A DNA stretch of 64,000 nucleotides from Aureimonas sp. SK2 (GCF_029813115.1 NZ_JAPZDS010000004.1:62001-126000); one strand, 5' to 3'. Numbered from the stretch's first letter, positions 7,874-17,430 are shown. The notes: generated by a model not told the origin, from the sequence alone. Translations and numbers: made by a program.

Positions 7874-7907
7874 GGGCTTCACGCCCTTCCGTTCCAGGAC
7901 GTCATGC

Positions 7908-7931
7908 AAGGCCCGCCCATCGGCGGGCCTT
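7908..7931 (+). terminator. Intrinsic terminator after the PRC-barrel gene
   Basis: Perfect 10-bp stem AAGGCCCGCC / GGCGGGCCTT with a CATC tetraloop. A second short hairpin (AAGGGC / GCCCTT, 7872-7888) sits right after the stop codon. The rest of the gap to 8145 shows no gene. Confidence 0.7.
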
Positions 7932-8144
7932 GATCCGTTTCCGGTCACAAGGCCGTTCTGCATCCTTACCAAAATTTATGGCAACGCAGCGTATGCGATC
8001 GTCTATCCTCGCCGACATGAGTTGGGCCGATCGCCCTCATTCGTCGGAAGGGAAGAGGGCGGATCCGCATGTCGCCTTGTTCCAGCCATGCGTCCGTGAG
8101 CTCTGCCGCCTCGATCCATCGCCTTCGCCCAACCAAAGGTTCTC

Positions 8145-9410
8145 ATGGCCGTTCTCCGACAGATCGTCGTCACGCTCGTCCTCGTCGCCGCGGCCGGCTG
8201 CGCCTGGCTCTACCTGTCGCCGGCACCAGGCCGCTTCCTTCTAGCCGACGACCGGCTGCCGGAGGCATTGCGTCCCTTGGTGAGCGCCCTGACGCCCGCC
8301 GACGACGAGCCGAAGGTGGGCGCGACGCAGGGCGGACGCGCAGGTCGGCAGGCGCCTCTCGTTGCGGTCGCCAAGACTGAGCCCATGATCACGCGGGACA
8401 GGCTGCGCGCGATCGGCTCCGGAGAGGCGCTGCGGACCGTGGCTGTGCGGCCGGATGCGTCGGGCATCATCAAGTCCCTGCCCCTGCGCTCCGGCGACGC
8501 CGTGGAGGCGGGCGCCACGCTTGCCGAACTTCAGGACGACGCCGAGCGGATCGCCGTGGACCGGGCGCGCATCGCGTTGGCGACCGCCGAAGATCAGCTC
8601 GCCCGTTACGAGACCCTGTCCACCACCGGCGCCTCCATCACCTCGGTCCAGCTCGAGGAAGTACGCCGCGCGCGCGACGCCGCCGCCCTCGACCTCCAGG
8701 CCGCGGAAGTGGCTCTGGACAAGCGACGGATCACTGCCCCCATCGCTGGATATGTCGGCCTCGTCGAACTGGACATCGGTGCCCTGGTGGACAGCTCGAC
8801 CCTGATCGCAACCGTGGACGACCGATCCAAGCTGCGCATCGTCTTCGACGTGCCGGAGGCCTTCGTGTCCCAACTGGCCATCGGCCACCCGATTTCCGCC
8901 GTGCCCGCCACCCGTTCGGGCGACGCATATCAAGGTATCATCACCGCGCTCGACAGCCGCCTCGACCCGGCCAGCCGCACCCTGCGCGCGGAAGCGACGA
9001 TCGACAACGAGGACGACCGCCTGCGCCCCGGCCTCTCGTTCTCGGTCGAGATCGGCTTCGAAGGCCAGTCCTATCTCGCGGTCGATCCGCTCGCGGTCCA
9101 GTGGGAGCGCACCGGCCCGTTCGTGTGGGTCGTCGAGAACGAAAAGACGCGCAAGGCCCCGATCGCGATTATCGAGCGCAACGTCGATGCGGTTCTCGTC
9201 GCGTCCGACACGCTGAAGGCCGGCGACACGGTGGTGACGGAAGGCGTCCAGCTCCTTCGCGAGGGCGGGACGGTGCGGGTGCGCGAGACCACCGGCACGG
9301 ATGCCGTGCCGAGCGACGGCAGCCCGCCGACCGCCGAGACGTCCCAACCCGGACGACGGGCGGAAGCCGGCACGCTTCTCGTTCCCGCCGCCGGGGCGGC
9401 GACCCGATGA
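8145..9410 (+). CDS. RND efflux periplasmic adaptor (membrane fusion protein)
   Basis: Periplasmic adaptor of 421 residues that links the inner-membrane RND pump to an outer-membrane channel. An N-terminal signal/anchor (1-25) is followed by a split lipoyl domain (VRPDASGIIKSLPLRSGDAVEAGATLAEL and RRITAPIAGYVGLVELDIGALVDSST) around a helical hairpin. Beta-barrel and membrane-proximal domains come next (VFDVPEAFVSQLAIGHPI, then LRAEATIDNEDDRLRPGLSF). The C-terminal 45 residues are Pro/Thr-rich and unconserved. Its stop overlaps the pump start (ATGA), so the two are co-translated. No TolC-like gene or dedicated regulator adjoins, so the outer channel must come from elsewhere. Confidence 0.92.
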   Translation: MAVLRQIVVTLVLVAAAGCAWLYLSPAPGRFLLADDRLPEALRPLVSALTPADDEPKVGATQGGRAGRQAPLVAVAKTEPMITRDRLRAIGSGEALRTVAVRPDASGIIKSLPLRSGDAVEAGATLAELQDDAERIAVDRARIALATAEDQLARYETLSTTGASITSVQLEEVRRARDAAALDLQAAEVALDKRRITAPIAGYVGLVELDIGALVDSSTLIATVDDRSKLRIVFDVPEAFVSQLAIGHPISAVPATRSGDAYQGIITALDSRLDPASRTLRAEATIDNEDDRLRPGLSFSVEIGFEGQSYLAVDPLAVQWERTGPFVWVVENEKTRKAPIAIIERNVDAVLVASDTLKAGDTVVTEGVQLLREGGTVRVRETTGTDAVPSDGSPPTAETSQPGRRAEAGTLLVPAAGAATR

Positions 9411-12400
9411 GCGGCGACGCGGCCAAGCCCGACGGTCTGACGGCCCTTACCTCGCTGTTCATCCGCCGGCCGGTCTTCACGATCGTCATCAATCTCCTGA
9501 TCATCGTCGCCGGCCTCGCCGCCTTCAACGCGGTGGAGATCCGGGAGCTTCCGAACGTCGACCGGCCGGTCATCACGGTGAGCACCAGCTTCCAGGGCGC
9601 TTCGGCCGAGGTGGTGGATCGGCAGCTCACGAGCACGATCGAGAGCGCGGTGGCGCGCGTGGCGGGCATCGCCTCCATCTCGTCGTCGTCACGCTTCGGC
9701 CAGAGCCGGGTCACGGTGGAATTCACCGACTCGACCGACCTCAACGTCGCGGCCAGCGACGTTCGCGATGCGGTTGCGGGCATCGCCAACCAGTTGCCGA
9801 ACGACGCCGACGAATCGCGCATCGTGAAGGCGGACGCCGACGCCGATCCGATCATGCGCCTGGCCGTCCTCTCCAACACCCTGCCCATCGAGGACCTGAC
9901 GACGCTGGTGGACGACCGCATCGCCGACCGCATCGCGGCGGTCGAGGGCGTCGCGGACGTGGATCTCTCCGGCGAGCGCGAGCGTCTCGTCTATATCGAC
10001 GTGCGTCCGGACGAGTTGGCGACGCGCGGCCTGACGCTCGGCGACGTTTCGAGCGCGCTGGCCAATGCCGCGTTCGACCAGCCGGCCGGCCAGTTGGAAT
10101 CCCCGACGCAGAACCTCGTCGTGCGCGCCGATGCCGGCCTGTCGACGCCCGAAGCCTTCGGCGCCGTGTTCCTCAACGCCAACACGCGCCTGCGCGACGT
10201 CGCCTCCGTGCGCTTCGGCCCGGACGAGGCCGCCTCCAAGACGCGCGTCAACGGCGAGACCGGCATCGGCATGGGCGTGATCCGGCAGGCGGGCTCTTCG
10301 ACGCTGGCGATCTCGGAGGGCGTGCGTGCCGCCGTCGCCGAGCTCAACACGTCGCTGCCGCCGGGCACCCGCGTTCTCGTCACCTCGGACGAGGCGACCT
10401 TCATCAACGGCTCGATCCACGAGGTGCAACTGACGCTGGCGCTCGCCATCGTCATCGTCGTGGCGGTGATCTACGCCTTCCTGATGAACTTCCGGGCGAC
10501 GCTGATCCCGACGCTCACCATCCCGATCGCGCTGATCGGCGTGGTGGCGGGCATCTACCTCGTCGGCTTCTCCGTCAACATCATCACCCTGCTCGCGCTC
10601 GTGCTGGCGACCGGCATGGTGGTGGACGACGCGATCATCGTGCTCGAGAACATCATCCGCTGGCGCAACATGGGCTTGTCCGTGCGCGCGGCGAGCGTGG
10701 TGGGTACGCGCGAGGTGTTCTTCGCCGTCATTTCGACCACCGCGACTCTGGCCGCCGTCTTCATCCCGATCTCGTTCCTGCCCGGCGTCGCCGGCGGTCT
10801 GTTCCGCGAGTTCGGCTTCGTGCTGGCGATCTCCGTTACGCTCTCTGCCTTCATCGCCCTCACGCTCTGCCCGATGCTGGCGGCCAATCTCCTCGGCGAA
10901 GCCGAGGCCGAGCGGCGGCCGGGACCGTTGAAGCGCGCGGCCGAACGCCTCGGCGGTCGGCTCGCCGGCATCTACGCCGCCGCCTTGCGCAAGGCGCTCG
11001 CCTATCCGCTCGCCGTGATCGTGGTGTCGGCGATCCTTGCGGGCGCGGCCGTCATCACCTTCACCAACCTGCCGCAGCAGCTCACGCCCAACGAGGATCG
11101 CGGCAGCGTCCTCATGAGCATCTCGGCGCCGCAGAGCGCCAGTCTCGACTACACCGACACGCAGATGCGGCGGATCGAGGAAATCGTGCTGCCCTACGTG
11201 CAGAGCGGCGAGGCGACCGGCGTCTTCGCGCGCATCGGCACGGGAACCGGCAACGGCGCCTTCATGGTCCTGACGCTGGCGCCTTGGGACAAGCGCGAGC
11301 GCACCCAGCAGGAGATCGCCGCCGAACTCAACCGCGCCTTCGCGGACATTCCCGGCGTCCAGGCGCGAGCGATCCAGCCCAACTCGCTCGGCATCCGCGG
11401 CGGCGGTCGCGGCCTGCAGTTCGCGCTGGCCGGGCCGACCTACCAGACGCTTTCGGATGCCGCGACGTCGCTGGAGGAAGCGATGAACGCCGACGGGCGC
11501 TGGGGACGGGTGCAACTCGCCTTCGACACGACGCAGCCGCAGCTCACCGTCGAGATCGACCGCACGCGTGCCTCCGACCTCGGCATCGACATCGACGGGC
11601 TCGCCTCGGCCGTCCAGTCGCTGCTCGACGGGCGCGAGATCGGCACGACCTATGTCGACGACCGCGCGGTCGATATCCACATCGTCTCGACCTCGCAGCC
11701 GATCAACGATCCCGGCGACCTCGCCAACATCTTCATGAAGACCGGCGACGGACGCTTCGTGCCCTTGTCATCGATCGCCACGATCAAGGAGGAGGCCGTC
11801 GCGCCGACGCTGGCGCGCGAGGACCAGTCGCGCTCCGTCGCCATGTCGGCCGACCTGCCGGAGGGCTTCTCCATCCAGCAGGCCTGGGATCAGGCGCAGG
11901 CGTTCGCGGTGGGCAAGCTGCCGGACAACGTGCGCATGGTGCCCCTCGCAGAAGCCGCGACGCTGGAGGAAACGTCGAGCGGTCTTGCCATCGTCTTCGG
12001 CTTCGCCATCGTGGTCGTGTTCCTCGTCCTGGCGGCGCAGTTCGAGAGCTTCGTCTCCGCCATCATCATCATCGCCACCGTGCCCTTCGGCGTCGCCTGC
12101 GCGGTCTACGCGATGGACTTCTTCGGCGAGACCCTGAACCTCTACAGCCAGATCGGCCTCGTGCTCCTCGTCGGCATCATGGCCAAGAACGGCATCCTGA
12201 TCGTGGAGTTCGCCAACCAGCTCCGCGAGAAGGGACGCACGGTGCGCGAGGCGATCGAGGAGGCTGCGATCATCCGCCTGCGCCCGGTCATGATGACCAT
12301 GATCGCGACCATCGTCGGCGGCGTGCCGCTGATCTTCTCGGCGGGCGCCGGCGCGGAGGCGCGCGTCTCGCTCGGCTACGTCATCGTCGGAGGCCTCGGC

Positions 12401-12559
12401 CTCGCGACCATCGCCACCCTGTTCCTCACCCCCGTCGCCTATCTGGCGCTGGCCCGCTTCTCGAAGCCGCAGGCAGAAGGCGAAGCGCAGCTTCGGCGCG
12501 ATCTCGCGGCGGCCGAGGCACTCGGCAAGGGCGACGGCGCGGCGGTGCCAGCGGAATAG
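9407..12559 (+). CDS. RND multidrug efflux permease (HAE-1/AcrB family)
   Basis: Inner-membrane proton-driven efflux pump of 1050 residues, the usual HAE-1 length. The first transmembrane helix follows FIRRPVFTIVINLLIIVAGL. The proton-relay aspartates are in TM4 (LATGMVVDDAIIVLENIIR) and the matching lysine is in TM10 (LVGIMAKNGILIVEFANQL). The two large periplasmic loops and the internal repeat are complete. The start at 9407 overlaps the stop of the adaptor gene. Substrates cannot be predicted. The C-terminal tail (EAQLRRDLAAAEALGKGDG) is short and polar. A small unknown gene lies convergently 4 bp after the stop. Confidence 0.95.
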   Translation: MSGDAAKPDGLTALTSLFIRRPVFTIVINLLIIVAGLAAFNAVEIRELPNVDRPVITVSTSFQGASAEVVDRQLTSTIESAVARVAGIASISSSSRFGQSRVTVEFTDSTDLNVAASDVRDAVAGIANQLPNDADESRIVKADADADPIMRLAVLSNTLPIEDLTTLVDDRIADRIAAVEGVADVDLSGERERLVYIDVRPDELATRGLTLGDVSSALANAAFDQPAGQLESPTQNLVVRADAGLSTPEAFGAVFLNANTRLRDVASVRFGPDEAASKTRVNGETGIGMGVIRQAGSSTLAISEGVRAAVAELNTSLPPGTRVLVTSDEATFINGSIHEVQLTLALAIVIVVAVIYAFLMNFRATLIPTLTIPIALIGVVAGIYLVGFSVNIITLLALVLATGMVVDDAIIVLENIIRWRNMGLSVRAASVVGTREVFFAVISTTATLAAVFIPISFLPGVAGGLFREFGFVLAISVTLSAFIALTLCPMLAANLLGEAEAERRPGPLKRAAERLGGRLAGIYAAALRKALAYPLAVIVVSAILAGAAVITFTNLPQQLTPNEDRGSVLMSISAPQSASLDYTDTQMRRIEEIVLPYVQSGEATGVFARIGTGTGNGAFMVLTLAPWDKRERTQQEIAAELNRAFADIPGVQARAIQPNSLGIRGGGRGLQFALAGPTYQTLSDAATSLEEAMNADGRWGRVQLAFDTTQPQLTVEIDRTRASDLGIDIDGLASAVQSLLDGREIGTTYVDDRAVDIHIVSTSQPINDPGDLANIFMKTGDGRFVPLSSIATIKEEAVAPTLAREDQSRSVAMSADLPEGFSIQQAWDQAQAFAVGKLPDNVRMVPLAEAATLEETSSGLAIVFGFAIVVVFLVLAAQFESFVSAIIIIATVPFGVACAVYAMDFFGETLNLYSQIGLVLLVGIMAKNGILIVEFANQLREKGRTVREAIEEAAIIRLRPVMMTMIATIVGGVPLIFSAGAGAEARVSLGYVIVGGLGLATIATLFLTPVAYLALARFSKPQAEGEAQLRRDLAAAEALGKGDGAAVPAE

Positions 12560-12563
12560 ACCG

Positions 12564-12779
12564 TCAGAGCCGCCGCTCCCACTCGGCCCGCCCCCGAACG
12601 GGCCGGGCCGACGGGTGATCCCGCTCGATATCCGCATGGAGCGCGAGGGGTAAGTCCCTTCGATCCCAGCCGAGCCGCTGCCACCAGGATCGCAGGCGCT
12701 GGCGCCATGTCGGAGCGGTCAGGTCCGCTTCAGGCGCGCGGCGGCGATCCTCGAAAGCGTCGGGCGGAACGTGCTTCAT
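12564..12779 (-). CDS. Small hypothetical protein, Trp/Arg-rich
   Basis: Possible protein of 71 residues, highly charged, with a central Trp/Arg-rich segment (TWRQRLRSWWQRLGWDRRDL, about 25-44) that could form an amphipathic helix. It resembles short DUF1127-like proteins in composition but lacks their clear signature. It is convergent with the RND pump and divergent from the LysR gene. Codon use is less biased than in neighbours, so it could be non-coding. An upstream in-frame ATG at 12863 lies inside the inverted repeat described below. Confidence 0.4.
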   Translation of the reverse strand: MKHVPPDAFEDRRRAPEADLTAPTWRQRLRSWWQRLGWDRRDLPLALHADIERDHPSARPVRGRAEWERRL

Positions 12780-12851
12780 GGCTGGGGCCTCGGCTCGGGT
12801 CTGTGCCGGAAAGATTGCCGCGGAAGGGATTGCCGATCCAATCGAAGCTCG

Positions 12852-12886
12852 GCCATGATGCATAAGGAGACCTTATGCATCATGGC
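12852..12886. repeat. 16-bp perfect inverted repeat across the LysR gene start
   Basis: Arms GCCATGATGCATAAGG (12852-12867) and CCTTATGCATCATGGC (12871-12886) are exact reverse complements separated by AGA. The right arm contains the LysR start codon (12882) and the left arm carries AAGG of the ribosome-binding sequence AAGGAG. As DNA it is an ideal dimeric operator; as RNA it would be a very stable hairpin hiding the translation start. Confidence 0.85.
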
Positions 12887-13790
12887 TCGTTCGCTCCCGC
12901 CCCTGTCTGCCCTGCGCGCCTTCGAAGTGGCGGCACGCCATCTCAGCTTCACCCGCGCGGCCGAGGAACTCGGCATGACGCAGGCGGCGGTGAGCTATCA
13001 GATCAAGCTCCTGGAGGAGCGCGTGGGGGCGCCGCTCTTCCTGCGTGGGCGACGGCAGGTCACCCTGACGCCAGGCGGGTCTCGCTTTGCGGCGGAATGC
13101 ACGTCCTCGTTCGAGCGCCTGTCGGCGGCCTATGCCGACCTCTGCGGTTCGGCGGCCGGTCTCCTCGCGATCAGTTCGGTCCCGACCTTCGCAAGCTACT
13201 GGCTGGCCCGGCATCTCGGCTCGTTTCAGCTCCAGCATCCGGCAACCGCCGTGCAGCTGACGAGCACCCGGCACATCACCGATTTCGAGCGCGAGCCCGT
13301 GGATATCGCGATCCGTGCCGGCACGGGACATTGGCCAGGCCTGACGGCGCATCTTCTCGTTGCCGTGGACTACGCGCCGATGCTCAGTCCGAGCCTGGCG
13401 GCCCGGCTCGGCGGGATGCCCGCATCGGCGGCGGATCTCCTGCGCTTTCCCTTGGTCAACACGACCCACGAATGGTGGGACCTCTGGTTCTCGATGATGG
13501 GCGTCGAGCAGGCGGGCAGCGACCGGCGCAACGGGCCGACGCTCGGCAGCCAGGATCTCGAAGCCATGGCGGCCATTGCAGGCCAAGGCGTCTCGCTGCT
13601 GACGCCCTTCTTCTATGCGGAGGAGGTCGCGGCGGGCCGTCTCGTCCAGCCCTTCGAGCCTCTCTATCCGATCGGGAGAGGCTATTATCTCGTCTATCCC
13701 ACCGCCCGCCGTGCCGTGCCAAAGATCCGCGCCTTTCGCGATTGGATGCTGGGGCATTTCCCGACATCTTCCCATCCCGAAGCCCGATAG
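12882..13790 (+). CDS. LysR-family transcriptional regulator (GcvA/TrpI-like)
   Basis: Regulator of 302 residues. The N-terminal winged helix-turn-helix (LSALRAFEVAARHLSFTRAAEELGMTQAAVSYQIKLLEERVGAPLF, about 7-52) has the MTQAAVSYQIK recognition helix typical of the GcvA-like subgroup. A periplasmic-binding-protein-like co-inducer domain fills residues 90-295. The ATG at 12882 matches the usual MARSLPPLSALRAFE beginning. It lies in the right arm of a perfect 16-bp inverted repeat, suggesting autoregulation or translational control. The ABC-F gene follows by 14 bp. The target is unknown; the adjacent RND pump is one candidate. Confidence 0.9.
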   Translation: MARSLPPLSALRAFEVAARHLSFTRAAEELGMTQAAVSYQIKLLEERVGAPLFLRGRRQVTLTPGGSRFAAECTSSFERLSAAYADLCGSAAGLLAISSVPTFASYWLARHLGSFQLQHPATAVQLTSTRHITDFEREPVDIAIRAGTGHWPGLTAHLLVAVDYAPMLSPSLAARLGGMPASAADLLRFPLVNTTHEWWDLWFSMMGVEQAGSDRRNGPTLGSQDLEAMAAIAGQGVSLLTPFFYAEEVAAGRLVQPFEPLYPIGRGYYLVYPTARRAVPKIRAFRDWMLGHFPTSSHPEAR

Positions 13791-13804
13791 GCTAGAAGCC
13801 CGCC

Positions 13805-15619
13805 ATGGCCCCTCCCCCGCTTCTCCGCCTCGACGGCGTGCGCCTGACCTTCGGCGGCACACCCCTTCTCGCCGACGTCGAACTCGGCGTCCTGCCCGGC
13901 GACCGGATCGCGCTGGTCGGGCGCAACGGGTCGGGCAAGTCGACGCTGCTCAAGATCGCCGCCGGAACGGTGGAGCCCGACGGCGGCGAGGTGTTTCGCC
14001 AGCCGGGTGCCACGATCCGCTATCTCGCGCAGGAGCCGGACTTCGGCGACGCGCCCAGCGTCGAGGCCTATGTCGCGGCCGGGCTCGGGCCGGCGGACGA
14101 CCCCTATCGCGTCACGCGACTGATCGAGGGCCTCGGACTGCGCCCCGACGCGCGGCCGAACGACCTGTCGGGCGGCGAGGCGCGGCGCGCGGCGCTCGCC
14201 CGCGTGCTGGCGCCCGAGCCCGACGTGATCCTCCTCGACGAGCCGACCAACCATCTCGACCTTCCGACCATCGAATGGCTGGAGGAGGAGGTCGCCTCGA
14301 TCCGCTCGGCCGTCGTCATCATCAGCCATGACCGCCGCTTCCTGGAAAAGACGACGCGGGCGACCGTGTGGCTCGACCGGGGCCGCGTGCGGCGCATCGA
14401 GGAAGGGTTCGGCGCGTTCGAGGCCTGGCGCGACAAGGTGCTGGAGGAGGAGGAGCGCGATCTTCAGAAACTCGACCGCAAGATCGTGCGCGAGGAGCAC
14501 TGGCTGCGCTACGGCGTCACCGCGCGGCGCACGCGCAACGAGCGGCGGCTGGCGGGTCTCCATCAGCTGCGCGCCGACCGCAGGAACGCCCGCCGTGCCA
14601 CGGGCACGGTGGAAATGGTGGTCGGCGACACGCGCGAGAGCGGCAAGCTGGTGATCGAGGCCAAGGGCATCGCCAAGGCCTATGGGACGCGCGTCCTCGT
14701 CGAGAACTTCTCGACGCGCATCCAGCGCGGCGACCGGGTCGGCTTCGTCGGGCCGAACGGCGCCGGCAAGACGACGCTTCTCAAGATGCTGATCGGCGAG
14801 GCGGAGCCCGACCGGGGAACGGTGCGGCTCGGCACCAATCTCGACCTCGCCTTTCTCGACCAGAAGCGCGCGTCCCTGCGCGACGACCTGCCCGTGTCGG
14901 AGGCGCTGACCGACGGACGCGGCGACCAGGTCATGGTCAACGGCGAACCGAGGCACGTGGCGGGCTATCTCAAGGACTTCCTGTTCCAGCCCGAGCAGAT
15001 TCGCACGCCCGTCGGCAACCTCTCGGGCGGCGAGCGCGCGCGCCTGCTCCTGGCCAAGACGCTGGCGACGCCCGCCAACGTGCTCGTTCTCGACGAGCCG
15101 ACCAACGATCTCGACATGGAGACGCTGGATCTCCTGCAGGAGCTGATCGCCAACTATCCCGGTACGGTGCTTCTCGTCAGCCACGACCGCGACTTCCTCG
15201 ACCGCACGGTGACGAGCGTCATCTCGCCCGAGGGCGACGGGCGCTGGCTGGAATATGCCGGCGGCTACACCGACATGGCCGCGCAGAAGCGCGGCGCGCA
15301 GGCGGAAGCCCGGAAGGCCGAGAAGGCCGCCGCCAAGCCTGCCGCCGGCGCCCCGGCGGCTCGTCCGGCCTCGCAGCCGAGCGCCAAGCTCTCGTTCAAG
15401 CAGAAGTTCGCGCTGGAGAATCTCCCGAAGGAGATCGCCAGGCTCGAAGCGGCGATCGCGAAGGCCGAGGGCGAAATGGCCGATCCCGCGCTCTTCTCCA
15501 AGAGCCCCGATCGCTTCGCCAAGCTCGCCAAGGAGAGCGAGGCCAACCGAGCCGCGCTCGCCAAGGCCGAGGACGAATGGCTGGAACTCGAAATGCTGAA
15601 GGCCGAAATCGAGGGCTGA
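13805..15619 (+). CDS. ABC-F family ATPase (Uup-like)
   Basis: Soluble twin-ATPase of 604 residues without membrane domains, acting on ribosomes or replication structures. The first ABC domain has Walker A GRNGSGKST (about 39) and signature LSGGEARR (about 121). The second has GPNGAGKTT (about 317) and LSGGERAR (about 406). Both Walker B regions read LLDEPTNHLD or VLDEPTNDLD. The ABC-F linker lies between them. The C-terminal tail (about 480-604) is an Ala/Lys-rich stretch followed by a coiled coil (LPKEIARLEAAIAKAEGEM), which is characteristic of Uup and binds DNA in that protein. It follows the LysR gene closely and may share its transcript. Confidence 0.9.
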   Translation: MAPPPLLRLDGVRLTFGGTPLLADVELGVLPGDRIALVGRNGSGKSTLLKIAAGTVEPDGGEVFRQPGATIRYLAQEPDFGDAPSVEAYVAAGLGPADDPYRVTRLIEGLGLRPDARPNDLSGGEARRAALARVLAPEPDVILLDEPTNHLDLPTIEWLEEEVASIRSAVVIISHDRRFLEKTTRATVWLDRGRVRRIEEGFGAFEAWRDKVLEEEERDLQKLDRKIVREEHWLRYGVTARRTRNERRLAGLHQLRADRRNARRATGTVEMVVGDTRESGKLVIEAKGIAKAYGTRVLVENFSTRIQRGDRVGFVGPNGAGKTTLLKMLIGEAEPDRGTVRLGTNLDLAFLDQKRASLRDDLPVSEALTDGRGDQVMVNGEPRHVAGYLKDFLFQPEQIRTPVGNLSGGERARLLLAKTLATPANVLVLDEPTNDLDMETLDLLQELIANYPGTVLLVSHDRDFLDRTVTSVISPEGDGRWLEYAGGYTDMAAQKRGAQAEARKAEKAAAKPAAGAPAARPASQPSAKLSFKQKFALENLPKEIARLEAAIAKAEGEMADPALFSKSPDRFAKLAKESEANRAALAKAEDEWLELEMLKAEIEG

Positions 15620-15774
15620 CGCAGCACACTTGCTTGCCCCTGCGATGTTTCGCCGGGCGCGCAAGGTTGCCGTTCACCCCGCGTTCACCAAGTTCTGCTG
15701 TGATTCCGTTAACCTCCTGGGCAAGGATGCGGCGTGGCCCTCGGGCCGCGCCCGAAGCATAAGGATTTCTCGGC

Positions 15775-16929
15775 ATGACACGGCTGGCGCGCATCTCGAA
15801 CTCCATGAAACGCCCGCTCCTCGCCCTTCTCCTGGGGCTCAGCCTGTCCGCCTCCGCCCATGCCTTCGAGACCACGGCGCGCTCGGTGGTGCTGCTCGAC
15901 TTCAACACCAACACCGTCCTGTTCGAGAAGAACCCGGACGACGAGGTGCCCCCGGCCTCGCTCTCGAAGCTGATGACGCTCCTGATCGTGTTCGACGAAC
16001 TGAAGCGCGGCGCGATCCGGATGGACGAGACCTTCCCGGTGTCCGAGCACGCCTGGCGCACGGGCGGCGCGGCGTCCGGCGGCTCGACCATGTTCTTGCC
16101 GCTGAACTCGCAGGTGAGCGTCGCGGACCTCATGAAGGGAATCGCGATCCAGTCGGGCAACGACGCGACCATCGTGGTGGCCGAAGGGATCGCCGGCTCG
16201 GTGCCGGCCTTTGCCGAGATGATGAACCGCAAGGCGCAGGAACTCGGCCTCACCCATTCCCACTTCGTCAATCCGCATGGGCTTCCCGACCCCGGGCAGC
16301 GCGTGTCGGCGCGTGATCTCGTGACGCTCGCCACGCACATCATCCGCACCTACCCCGAGCACTATCCCCTTTTCTCGGAGGAGGAGTTCACCTTCAACGG
16401 CATCACCCAGCGCTCGCGCAACCCGCTCCTCAGCCTCGGCGCCGACGGCTTGAAGACCGGCCACACGGCGGAGGCCGGCTATGGGCTCGTCGCCTCGGCC
16501 AAGGACGACACGGGGCGGCGCATCGTCTTCGCGATGACCGGCATGAAGAGCGTCAACGAACGGGCGACCCAGGCCCGCGCGCTGATGACGCTCGGGCTTC
16601 GCGGATTCGAGAACGTGGTGATCCTGAAGAAGGACGAGACGGCCGGCGAGGTGCCCGTGACGGGCGGCGTGGCAACGAGCGTGGCCGTGCGCGCGGCCGA
16701 CGAGATCCGCTTTATCAAGCCGCGCGGGTCGGGCTCGCCCTACAAGACCGAGATCGTGCCCGTCGGCACGATCGAGGCGCCGGTGGCGGAGGGGCGGCGC
16801 GTCGCGCAGATGAAGATCACCCGCGACGGGCAGGTGGTGCGCGAGGAACCGTTGTACGCCGCCGGAAATGTCGAACGCGCCGGAATCCTCCAGCGCGTCC
16901 AGGAACAGGTGATGGGCTACTTCCGGTAG
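15775..16929 (+). CDS. D-alanyl-D-alanine carboxypeptidase (PBP5/6 family)
   Basis: Periplasmic penicillin-binding protein of 384 residues that trims the terminal D-Ala from peptidoglycan stem peptides. The signal peptide ends near residue 30 (SASAHA). Peptidase S11 motifs are complete: SxxK at Ser62-Lys65 (SLSK), SGN at 127-129 and KTG at 227-229. The C-terminal PBP5_C beta domain spans about 270-365. An amphipathic membrane-anchoring tail follows (GILQRVQEQVMGYF). The 155-bp leader holds no other gene. A ferritin-like gene converges 3 bp after the stop. Confidence 0.93.
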   Translation: MTRLARISNSMKRPLLALLLGLSLSASAHAFETTARSVVLLDFNTNTVLFEKNPDDEVPPASLSKLMTLLIVFDELKRGAIRMDETFPVSEHAWRTGGAASGGSTMFLPLNSQVSVADLMKGIAIQSGNDATIVVAEGIAGSVPAFAEMMNRKAQELGLTHSHFVNPHGLPDPGQRVSARDLVTLATHIIRTYPEHYPLFSEEEFTFNGITQRSRNPLLSLGADGLKTGHTAEAGYGLVASAKDDTGRRIVFAMTGMKSVNERATQARALMTLGLRGFENVVILKKDETAGEVPVTGGVATSVAVRAADEIRFIKPRGSGSPYKTEIVPVGTIEAPVAEGRRVAQMKITRDGQVVREEPLYAAGNVERAGILQRVQEQVMGYFR

Positions 16930-16932
16930 GAC

Positions 16933-17379
16933 TCAGCTGGCGGCGGCCGCGTCCATCCAAGTCTTGTGCCGATCCTCGTCGGCATAGGCCTTCGCGAAAT
17001 AGGCCTGCGCCTCCGGGCTGGCGGCCGCGTTCTTCGACGCGTGGTCGTAGGCCATCTTGGTCTCGATCTCGTTGGTCGACATGGCCTTGAGGATCGACCG
17101 GTCGCCGATGATCGAGGCCAGCGCGACCTTGCCGGTGGTTAGGTACTCCTTGAGGTCGCCCTCCTGGGGCGCTGCGACGCCGAGCTGCCCGGCCATGCGT
17201 GTGAGTTCGGCGACATGCGCCTCGTGATCGCCCTTGAACTCCGCGATCTTCGCCTTCGAGGTTGGGTTCTCCAGCCGGTCGATGGTGGACTGGTAGGCGG
17301 CGATCGCGTCGTGCTCCAGGATCAGGAGGTTCTGGACGAGCTTCTCGAACGTGCTCTCGGTTCCGACGGTGGTGACCAT
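16933..17379 (-). CDS. Ferritin-like four-helix protein (DUF2383/DUF892-like)
   Basis: Helical protein of 148 residues with the spaced Glu/His pattern of ferritin-like di-iron folds: LEHDAIAAYQ (about 22-31), DHEAHVAELTRM (about 51-62), ETKMAYDH (about 107-114) and a final DEDRHKTWMDAA. The likely metal ligands are therefore present. The family assignment between DUF2383 and related bacterial ferritin-like groups is uncertain. It lies 77 bp downstream of the Mn catalase on the same strand, separated by a hairpin. Joint expression in peroxide and iron defence is a reasonable inference. No signal peptide is seen. Confidence 0.75.
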   Translation of the reverse strand: MVTTVGTESTFEKLVQNLLILEHDAIAAYQSTIDRLENPTSKAKIAEFKGDHEAHVAELTRMAGQLGVAAPQEGDLKEYLTTGKVALASIIGDRSILKAMSTNEIETKMAYDHASKNAAASPEAQAYFAKAYADEDRHKTWMDAAAAS

Positions 17380-17430
17380 TCGCTGTCTCCCGTTTTGTCT
17401 CTTGCGGGTTTGTGGGGAGAGGGGCCGATG

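Noticed and set aside
7940-8144. Small open frames between the PRC-barrel and RND adaptor genes
   Set aside because: Short, without a ribosome site or conserved composition, and running into the adaptor gene in another frame.
9101-12637. Very long open frames on both strands overlapping the RND pump
   Set aside because: They lie fully within a complete, motif-rich RND permease and encode Arg/Gly/His-rich low-complexity sequence, the usual effect of high third-position GC.
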